DNA from: Plantago elongata | Lineage: Eukaryota > Streptophyta > Magnoliopsida > Lamiales > Plantaginaceae | Reading direction: 5' to 3' | Assembly: GCA_036897095.1 (NCBI GenBank) | Contig: JAYMSP010001853.1 | Coordinates: 1-28,272, forward strand | Length of the DNA stretch: 28,272 nucleotides | In this document: positions 20,986 to 28,272 of the stretch, in pieces | Layout: each line of letters begins with the position of its first letter | Position numbering within the stretch: the stretch's first letter is position 1 | Translations under genes and position numbers: made by a program | The notes under the pieces: model-generated | The model's database searches: none | Seen by the model: the letters and a program-made list of their open reading frames with translations, nothing else | What the model was told of the DNA's origin: nothing

Positions 20986-23647
20986 ATGCAACACCTACGA
21001 AATCAACAAAAAGAAAGAAAAATGCAGCGAAATCAAAATCAAGGCAATTCTTCAGCAGTTAACAAGACTACTTACATAATTGTTGATAAGCTAATGTGCT
21101 CTACCCCATATGTGAATATACCACCCAAACACTCTTTTGAAAATTCAAAACAAATGTCCTTGAAGATGTACTCAACAAAAACAACCAAAACATCATCGAC
21201 AATACTGTTTTCTTGGAAGAACAAGAGATACAGGCTATGGATATTGGGTCTCCCATAATTGATGATCATTCTCATGTTCCTCACAATTTAGTTGAAGATG
21301 AGACACCAATTCCTTTTACATCAGAAGAATTGCATAGTCTCTACTAACCATGGAAGCAAACTCTTATTATCCACGGTGGGCTATGTCCGTTCCATTCTAA
21401 ACATTGAGAAGCATCTGCAGGGAAAAACACATCAATCACTTATGACTACAGAGCTAGCTAGGCAAAGGATGCTACATTATCAGGGCGACCAATATGGAAG
21501 ATTATGCTAAAGCCATTGTCGGAGGCTCGTGGTTCGTGTTCAACTACTATTTGGCGGTGCAACAATGGAAGTCTGATTTAGAGACTTCCACTAGTGGTTT
21601 CAAATATATGGCCATTTGGGTCAAACTGCCAGAACTACCGGTGGAATGTTATGAAAAAGAAGCATTGTTTAAAATAGGCAGAGGTATTGGGAAACCAATA
21701 AAAATAGATTGACATACTTCTCAGGCCAAAAGGGAAAAATATGCAAGATTATGCATAGAAATCGACACATCTAAACCTTTGATCAAATCCTTACATATTG
21801 GACCAAGGAAGCAGGGAATTACATATGAAATCAGTTACGAGTTTTGCTATCTTTGTGGAAAAATTAGACACCTTGGTGTCCATTGTAAAAATGTTGTGTC
21901 TTCCAACACCATTCCGGTGACGGATAAAATGGTTGGAAATGCACCAGACAAACAAGAGCTGACACACATGTTGGTTCAACGTCCTTACCACACAAAATCA
22001 AAAGGAGGAAAAATGGCATATTGTCCAATCCAGAAACAAAAATAGAAATTCAAGTCCAGCCAAAAAAAACCCAAGAATATATAACTATTTTTCAGCAGAC
22101 AAAAATTGCTCCATCACAGAAAAGCCAGTTATAGAAATTGGGCCATCAAGTCAGACAATATATAAGCCCAACAGTGAAAATCTGGAAAAGAACAATGTTA
22201 GTCCACAAGTAAATCAGCCCAAACCCACTACTACTATGGAAACAGGAAAAAAAACCTCCAATCTCCCAAAAGAAAGAAAAAAACCCTTCGTCTCCCACAA
22301 AAATGAAAACCCTGCAAACCATACTCAGTAAAGCTCCAATTATTAGCTTTGTACGGAAAATTGGGAAAACAAGAAAACATAACATGCCTGCCCAATCGGA
22401 AAACAATAGAAGACGGCTACTCTTTGACACTATAGCAGAAACACAGACTTGACCAATGGACTCAAAACAACAATTCAAAACTCTAGATAAACCTGCTTCA
22501 CAAATATTACTTCTAAAAAACTTCACAATTCCCTTGCACTCAAAAAATCATCTATCTCCTCCATTTCTCCAACTGTCTCTTCTCACAAATCCAAACGAAT
22601 TCACATGGAAAATCGACAGTCTCATCTCGTAACACAGGGAAATCGATCCCCAAGTCACATGCCATCTCCTCCGCTGTCTCCTTACTCATCGTTGCCTCCG
22701 ACAAAGGAAGATTTAGAGAGCTCGACGAAAATGTTGAACATAACAATCCAGACAAACTTGGTGATTCAAGTAACACCCCCTTTCACGCCATCAACAATCC
22801 CGGGGTCTCCCAACACTCTGCCGAAAATCAACTCCTTCATCAGACTTGCTCAACCATTGCATTTCCAAATCCCGCAAAACCCAATTCCTCAACCACCAAG
22901 CCAGCTCTACCGTACCCGTCAACACAACTTCCAACCACACATCCATCCCAAAATCTCAGGCGCCCTTGGCTTTCTTAGGGATACAATCACAATCAGTTCT
23001 CCAACCTCACACTCCAGGCTCTACAATCTTTCAACCTTGCTTACCCGCCACAATTTTAACCAACTCAATCATCAATTTTCCAGCACCACATCCAACACTC
23101 CTCCATTTCCATATCAGGACCAGAGCTTTCAACAATCTAGAGTGCAACCATCGGTGAGAGTACCTTCTTCATCCCCCCCCCCCCCCCAGAATTGGACGGA
23201 ACACATTCAGACACCTTTGAGGATCTTTCCCCTATTTCGGGAGACTCCAATGTCGATCTCTACTCTCCTGGGACAGGATGGGCGGACCAACTCGAATGGA
23301 CCAGTGAGACTGAATTTTACAGTGATGTCGGAGAATCTTTTGACTGCGATACAGAGGGAGGAAAAAGTGAACAATACGTGGGATCGGAGAACGAGTTCTC
23401 GACTCGCCCAAATCATAAGGAGGCAATGCTTGTTCAGGTGATCAAGATGGCTACTTCGATCAAACTGAACTACAGAGCACGACCGGTAACACAGCCCTCC
23501 GGACCAGCATTGCTTCATTGCTTGGATCTCCGTCCGGAGGTAAACGGAGTTCTGACTCATATAACTCCAATTCTCCTCATAAACATCAGAGGCCATTGGA
23601 CTCAAAGTAATAACGGAGATTGGGTACAAGTCATTGACAATACGACA
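20986..23647 (+). pseudogene. LINE ORF1 remnant (DUF4283 and CCHC knuckle)
   Basis: An early ATG at 20986 opens a basic N-terminus. The DUF4283-like domain is read across 21494-21780, with GGSWFVFNYYLAVQQW and MAIWVKLPELPVECYEKEAL. The knuckle CYLCGKIRHLGVHC is at 21845-21886. The protein would bind LINE RNA as a chaperone. After a stop near 22045 the best frame is a Pro/Ser-rich tail (22605 to the C run), followed by an acidic frame (23192 onward) that runs without a stop into the ORF2 start. A TGA at 21711, shifts near 21240-21490 and a frame change at C15 (23173-23187) break it. Confidence 0.82.
23173..23187 (+). repeat. C15 homopolymer in LINE ORF1
   Basis: Fifteen consecutive C lie exactly where the ORF1 tail changes from one frame (Pro/Ser-rich) to another (acidic, LDGTHSDTFEDL). 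A change in run length by slippage would explain the break. An assembly or read error in the run is equally possible. Confidence 0.75.
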
Positions 23648-24700
23648 ATGAAATTTCTGTTTTGGAATTTAAGGGGTGGTGTTAGACAAGAATCATTCAG
23701 GTAGTGAAGAACTACATTCAGGAATATAGGCCAGTTATGCTTTATCTCATGGATACGCGAGCAGATTCCATCACTATTGCTAGGAACATTTTGGCTCTGA
23801 GGAATATGGGATACCCAAATATGCATGTGACAACGTAACTCTTTCTATTGAGCATCCTTAAATGGGAGGTCGCTGGTTTCTTTGGAACGAGGTAAATATG
23901 CAGGTGGAAATAGTCATTACAAATGACATGTTGGCACATTTCAAGATCAAGGTGCCAAGGCGAGATCACAACATGGAAGATATCACATCAGTCTATAACT
24001 ATGCACAACACACCATACAAGACGAGGTATGGCAAACCCTTACTAATTTAAGTCATTCAATTTCTGGTCCGTGGCTAATTTGGGGGGGGGGGGGGGGGGG
24101 GTTTTAATTGCATACTTTCTCCGTCTGAAAAAAAATGGAGGGGCTAGAACTCATTGGAAACATATGCTTAATTTTCAAAATTATCTGCATGCTTGTGGTT
24201 TATCAGATCTAAGTTTTTGTGGCCCTTCTTTCACATGGAATAATAGGCAATTTGCTAGAAATTTTATATGTAGTAGACTTGATAGAGCTTGTAGTAATCT
24301 GGACATCTGGACTGGATTAGAACTTTCCCTTGTTGCATTGTTCGTAATCTTGTTAATACTACTTCAGATCACATTGCCTTACTTGTTGACACCAATCCTT
24401 CTTCTTTTAACAATAGGTTTTTCAGATTTGAGAATATGTGGACTGGGAATTTTGTGTTCTCTAATAATTTTTCCAGCTTCTGGACTGATGAACTTAAATT
24501 TGTCAATATCAATTTGCAGACTAGTTTACTTAAGTTGTCTGATTTGGTACCTAATTGGCATCTAGGTTCTCTTAGATCTACAAATTATGAGATTAAATTA
24601 CTTAAAAAGGAACTTCATCAGATTACGCGTAAGTTACATGGGCGTTACATTTGGATCCCATATTTTGGGGACCTCAAGAAATTGAAATCACAAAAAAAAA
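23648..24700 (+). pseudogene. LINE ORF2 endonuclease (APE type) remnant
   Basis: The start MKFLFWNLRGG at 23648 is the classic first motif of plant L1 endonucleases. A stop follows at 23702. Later pieces include LMDTRADSITIARNILALR (with Asp where the catalytic Glu is normal), GPWLIW before a G20 run, GGARTHWKHMLNFQNYL, FCGPSFTWNNRQF and SRLDRACSN (24071-24310), and a TSDHIALLV piece with the SDH motif near 24365. It would nick the target DNA. Frame breaks at G20, at A8 (24128-24135) and near 24330, plus stops, inactivate it. Confidence 0.8.
24082..24101 (+). repeat. G20 homopolymer in the LINE endonuclease
   Basis: Twenty G in a row replace the place where the endonuclease GDFN motif should be read. 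The downstream codons TTT AAT TGC still encode its F-N-C, but the Asp codon reads GGT. The run changes the frame and could form G-quadruplex structures. It may also be an assembly artefact. Confidence 0.75.
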
Positions 24701-24968
24701 AATCATTTGAATAAAACCAAGGCCATATTTTGGTCTCAAAGAACCAAAAATATTTGGGTTAAGATGGGGATGCTAATAGTAAATTCTTTCATGCTCATGC
24801 CTCTCATCAAACCCGTAGAAATTTTATTCATGGTATCAAGAATGATAGTGACCAATAGGTCATTAATCAAGATAAAATTGTGGATGAATATAACAAAAAA
24901 AATTCTTCTCAAGCTCAATCTCAATTCACCGATTTAAATTCTTTTGTCAATCTTAAAAAACACCCACT

Positions 24969-26300
24969 TTGAGTACTCATGACAATATTTCTTTAGTTAG
25001 AGATGTTTCTGAGCTTGAAGTTTGGACTGCTTTAAACTCCATTGGCCATGACAAAGTACTTGGCTTTGATGGTCTAAACAGTAAATTTTTTATCTCTCAA
25101 TGGGATATTCTAAAAAAAGAATTTATTAAAATGATTCAAGATTTCTTTTTAACCGGAAATCAGGATAAAAATCTGAATAAAACTATTATTGCTCTTATTC
25201 CTAAAAAATCTAGTTCTTGTAAACCTTAAGAATTTAGACCTATTAGCTTATATAATGTCAGTTACAAAGCTATTTTTAAAATTTTAGTCAATAGAATTAG
25301 ACCCTTTCTTAATAAATTCATATCTCCGTTTCAAAATGCTTTTGTGCCATCAAGGCAAATTAGTGATAATATAATGTTATGATTACACACGAGATGCTTC
25401 ATACTACGAGTAAAAAAAAAGAAACATTCCCGCCAAAATTTCTTTGCTCTAAAACTTGATGTTGAAAAAGCTTATGATAGACTTAAATTAATGGTCGGTT
25501 ATTCACTTGGCCCTAACTAAATTTGACTTTCACCCGCATTTCAAAAAATTAATCTTCTCTTGCATTAATAATTGTACTATGCAAGTCAAAGTTAATAAGA
25601 ATATTTCTGATACTTGAATTCCTACGAGAGGAATTCGTCAAGGGGACCCTTTGTCTCCATATATCTTTATTTTATGTCTAGAACTTCTTGTACATTTTAT
25701 AATCAGTAAAATACAAGAAACAAAAATTGAGCCCCCTTAAAATTTCTAAACAAGGGCTCGAAATTCCTATATTATGTTTTGCTAATGATTGTTTAATCTT
25801 TAGTAAAGCTGAGGATAAATCTGTCAATACCATTATGAAAATTTTAGAAGAATATGCACTGACCTCAGATCAAAATATTGCTGGCAAAAAAGTAGAATTA
25901 TTTTTTCTACTAATACACCAGTTAGACAAAAATAGAAGATAACTGATTTATTAGGAGTAATTTCTAATAAAAGGTTAGATAAATACCTAGGTTTGCCTTT
26001 TCTCATGAGGGCAAAAAAAAAAAGGATCTCTTTGATCAAATGATTGATAGAACTGTGAACAAAATGAATATTTAGTGTACGAAATATTTATCTTATGCAG
26101 GGAGACTGGTACTTATTAAGGCAGTCACTAATGCTATACCAGCTTATGGCATGTCTATCACCAAATTACCATCTTCCTGCTTAGATAAATTAGATCAAAT
26201 CAGTAGAAACTTCCTTTGGAATGGAATTCAGAATGGTAAAAATAGAGTAAAATAAAATGGCCTCAAGTTTGTTTACCAAAATCACTTGGAGGTCTAATTG
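24969..26300 (+). pseudogene. LINE reverse transcriptase (RVT_1) remnant
   Basis: Readable motifs in order: ALNSIGHDKVLGFDGLNSKF, TIIALIPKK, EFRPISLYN, KILVNRIRPFL, NAFVPSRQISDN, LKLDVEKAYDR (motif A Asp intact), [13 protein letters not shown], and the catalytic box read as FANDCLIF (25778-25801). The first Asp of the usual FADD/YADD pair is Asn (AAT at 25784-25786). Then come DKYLGLPF and YLSYAGRLVLIKAV. The enzyme would copy LINE RNA at the nicked target. Stops at about 25228, 25380 and 25615 and several shifts add to the loss of the catalytic residue. Confidence 0.9.
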
Positions 26301-27544
26301 GCATTAGAGATTTGCATGTTATTAATCAAGCTTTCCTTTTAAAACAAGTCTAGAAACTCACGTTTCAACCTAATAGTCTTTGGTATCAGGTTTATAAGAA
26401 CAAATATTTCCCTAATACCTCATTCCTCCAAGTACATAAACAACAACATCATAGTTGATTTTGGAGAAACATGATCAATCTGCAGGAAATTTTTTAAAAA
26501 AGGTCTCCTTTTTCAAATTGGAAATGGTGCTAATACTCTCTTGTAGAAAGATAATTGGATTCGAGGTCTTGTCCTACAAGATCTTGTTATTAATTATGAT
26601 CAGGAACAAAAAGTTCAAGCCCTTATCACTAATGATAATTGGGATTTTGACAAGATTAAAACTCTTATTTCACAAGACTTGGCAAACATTTCAAGCCCTT
26701 CATACTGTACTTGGTATTCCTAGAAATCATACAAGTAATATTGATTTTGTTACTTGGGCTCACTCTGTGTTAGGAAAGTTTTCTGTTAAAATGGCATACA
26801 AATTCCTTTAGAACATGAATAATGATCCTAAACCAGAAAGGCCCTAGGAGAAATTTTGGCATTTAAATGTTCAACCTAGAATTGCATTTTTCTGCAGGAT
26901 TGTGTTACATGATAGACTCCCTACTGCTTCTAGGCTCTTTAAATACAACATTTTAGAATCTGATTTATGTTTATTTTTTGCAAAAATTACTCAGAAACTG
27001 CTCATCATGATTTATTTTTTTTTGCTTGTCCTAAACTTACTCACATCAGTCCTCTCTTATCAATAGCTTTCCTAAATTGTTGTTTGAAGCCCAATATAAT
27101 TCTGAAAAACAATTGAATATTATTATGTAGATGATTTGGAAACAGGAATAATAAAATTTTCAAAAAGGAAGAGCTTAATCTTCATAATTTCCATTTTCAG
27201 TTTCTTAATCTTCTTCAAGCTTTTCAACATACACATTCTCTTAAGGCTCAAAAGCATGTTATCTGTAAATGGAAGCCTTATGATAAACAATTTACCACAT
27301 GAACAATGATGGTTCATGTCAACGTGATAACTCCTCTGGTATTGGCATTATCATTAGAACAAGAGATGGTTTGTTTTCTAAAGCCAGTGTCACCTTCATA
27401 AGCAAAATAGACCATAACACGGTTGAAATTCTAGCATTGCTAAAAGGAATAAAACTTTGTAATGAACACAGTGTTTTATCTGTAGAAATTCAAACTGACT
27501 CTAAATTCCTCATTTCTTATTTAAACAGGTTGGGTGCAGCCACA
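26301..27544 (+). pseudogene. LINE zf-RVT and RNase H remnants
   Basis: The zf-RVT part is read as WHLNVQPRIAFFCRIVLHDR and LPTASRLFKYNILESDLC around 26855-26975, with later frame loss. The RNase H part at 27299-27544 is the best-kept frame of the LINE: NNDGSC (first Asp), VEILALLKGI (Glu) and IQTDSKFLISYLNRLGAA (second Asp). This optional domain is common in plant L1 elements. The final third, with the last catalytic residue, is missing beyond 27544. Confidence 0.82.
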
Positions 27545-27598
27545 CACTACGAAAACTAGAGCATAAGTGAGGAGCAATTGTGACGGAATTTGTTATTC
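27545..27598 (+). mobile_element. CACTA-like terminus fragment
   Basis: LINE homology ends and CACTACGAAAAC begins at 27545, close to the CACTACAAGAAA start of plant CACTA (En/Spm) elements. A few bases on, TTGTGACGGAATTTG resembles the GACGGAA/TTCCGTC subterminal motifs of such elements. Only about 54 bp is present before a MULE-like end. It could be a truncated element interrupted by the MULE, or part of a larger one outside the window. Confidence 0.4.
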
Positions 27599-27911
27599 GA
27601 GAAAATTTTATTTTTCACTTGAACCTTTTGGCCCACTTTGAATTTACACCCAAACCTTTTTTTTTTGGAGTCTGCACTTGAACGTTAGTCAACAGAACTA
27701 GTCAACACACGGCATAGACGGTGTTAAATTGACCGTCACTGTGTGTGTGCTTTACGCGTTGATAAGGGCAAAGAAGACAATTGACACACCGAAACCTTCC
27801 ACCTTCTCTTACAAGATACACTGCAACCTAATTATACTCCATTCCCAAAATTCGAACTCAAAATTCAAAAACAGAGAGAAACGACGATCGATTCTTGTCT
27901 TCTTCGTTGCG
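27599..27911 (+). mobile_element. Mutator-like element terminal region and 5' leader
   Basis: GAGAAAATTTTATTTTTCAC at 27599 resembles MULE termini. Next come CACTTGAACCTTTTGGCCCA, a T-run, GTTAGTCAACAGAACTAGTC and GACGGTGTTAAATTGACCGTC. This series of phrases is characteristic of long terminal inverted repeats of plant MULEs. A possible left 9-bp target site is 27590-27598. The other terminus and its duplicate lie outside the window. The stretch runs into the leader of the adjacent transposase-type gene. Confidence 0.5.
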
Positions 27912-28272
27912 ATGGTTTGGAAAAAAAGGTCGCCAGGCACAAAAATTCCTCATGGTCGAACAGCTCCAGAATATGGTAAGTTTTCTTCCAACAATGACGA
28001 AGTGGTTTGAGGTTTTTACTGTATATGAATTGGACAAAAAGATGTGTTTTTTTGTGTTATATGTTGGTCTTGCGCAGAATTATGATGTATTAAGGATAGA
28101 AAAGTAGTAATGTTCATAGTCGAGGTTAAATAGGTTTCTTTTGTTTGTAAGATTGAATGTTTTTTGTGTTTATTGTTGTGCAGCCCTGCTAAGCCTCAAC
28201 TTTACTATAGTGATGCACCACCATGGCAAGTTTAGAAAGAACAGAACATTTTATGAAGGTGGAGTAGTATCT
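27912..28272 (+). CDS. 5' end of a probable MULE transposase gene (partial)
   Basis: Exon 1 runs from ATG 27912 to 27975 (MVWKKRSPGTKIPHGRTAPEY), with a perfect donor G|GTAAGT. The intron is 27976-28183, ending TTGTTGTGCAG. Exon 2 runs from 28184 to the window end and reads on in phase. NFTIVMHHHGKF followed by a FYEGGVV piece matches the N-terminal PB1-like domain found in many plant MuDR/MULE transposases (pattern F-T-I-x-x-H-H-G-G-K-F ... Y-x-G-G). The transposase catalytic domain, zinc finger and stop would lie to the right. The first exon is not recognised. Translation might instead start at an ATG in exon 2. No defect is visible in the 51 residues seen. Confidence 0.55.

Larger units (their letters stand above)
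20800..27544 (+). mobile_element. Degenerate plant L1-type LINE with RNase H
   Basis: In order: a 5' leader, ORF1 (DUF4283-like domain plus CCHC knuckle, then a Pro/Ser-rich tail), and ORF2 (endonuclease, reverse transcriptase, zf-RVT, RNase H). This is the standard plant L1 layout. The 5' boundary is a guess. The 3' end, UTR and A-tail are missing, because the sequence leaves the RNase H domain at a CACTA-like terminus at 27545. Dozens of stops and frame changes show that it is long dead. Confidence 0.88.

Noticed and set aside
22146-22526. 126-codon minus-strand frame with hydrophobic stretches
   Set aside because: It is the antisense of the A-rich ORF1 tail of the LINE. A poly-Lys/Asn coding strand reads as Phe/Leu on the other strand.
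22605-23441. 278-codon Pro/Ser-rich frame as an independent gene
   Set aside because: It sits in the tail of LINE ORF1 and ends soon after a C15 run where the acidic ORF1 frame takes over. It is better explained as part of the decayed ORF1.
23192-23704. ORF1-ORF2 fusion without a stop as a new gene architecture
   Set aside because: The acidic ORF1 tail and the ORF2 start share a frame here, but the copy is full of indels, so the shared frame may be an accident of decay.
1-28272. CRISPR array, phage, plasmid or bacterial defence system
   Set aside because: There are no regularly spaced repeats and no prokaryotic genes. GT-AG introns and plant transposons place the window in a plant nuclear genome.

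Overview
This is a stretch of nuclear DNA from a flowering plant, very probably a eudicot. It is AT-rich, it has GT-AG introns, its one intact gene is a plant NADPH oxidase, and every transposon type present is a familiar plant one. I cannot name the species. I found no CRISPR array, operon, tRNA or rRNA gene, and no convincing new biological system. The interest lies in one intact signalling gene beside a nested pile of decaying transposons.

Left part (1-8652, plus promoter to about 9.7 kb). Bases 236-742 hold a hAT-like MITE. Bases 1427-8652, minus strand, hold a complete 15-exon respiratory burst oxidase gene whose closest match by eye is Arabidopsis RBOHF. I joined the exons by hand at GT-AG sites. 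The reading frame stays open for 924 codons, with both EF-hands, the four haem histidines, and the FAD and NADPH motifs. Intron 3 carries a Tourist-like MITE and intron 5 a 34-bp hairpin.

Middle part (about 10.0-18.06 kb). A Helitron-type 3' end (10208-10238) and a Stowaway-like fold-back (10450-10710) abut a degenerate Ty1/copia retrotransposon on the minus strand (10713-18056). The copia element has a 704-bp 5' LTR, a primer binding site, gag with two CCHC knuckles, then protease, integrase, RT and RNase H, about 1.3 kb of unexplained sequence, a polypurine tract, and only about 93 bp of 3' LTR. It has several stops and frameshifts, and an Asn replaces the motif-A Asp of its RT. Its domain sequences suggest the SIRE/Maximus lineage, a tentative call.

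Right part (18.06 kb to the end). About 2.7 kb of AT-rich noncoding DNA contains a palindromic fold-back and a Stowaway-like MITE. It is followed by a long, badly decayed plant L1-type LINE on the plus strand (about 20.8-27.54 kb): ORF1 with a DUF4283-like domain and CCHC knuckle, then endonuclease, RT, zf-RVT and RNase H. The LINE is cut off inside RNase H by a CACTA-like terminus at 27545. A Mutator-like (MULE) terminus follows at about 27599. The last 360 bases are the 5' end of a probable MULE transposase gene that runs off the window.

Only the NADPH oxidase gene looks like an active host gene. The MULE gene looks open as far as it can be seen. The other coding remnants are pseudogenes.
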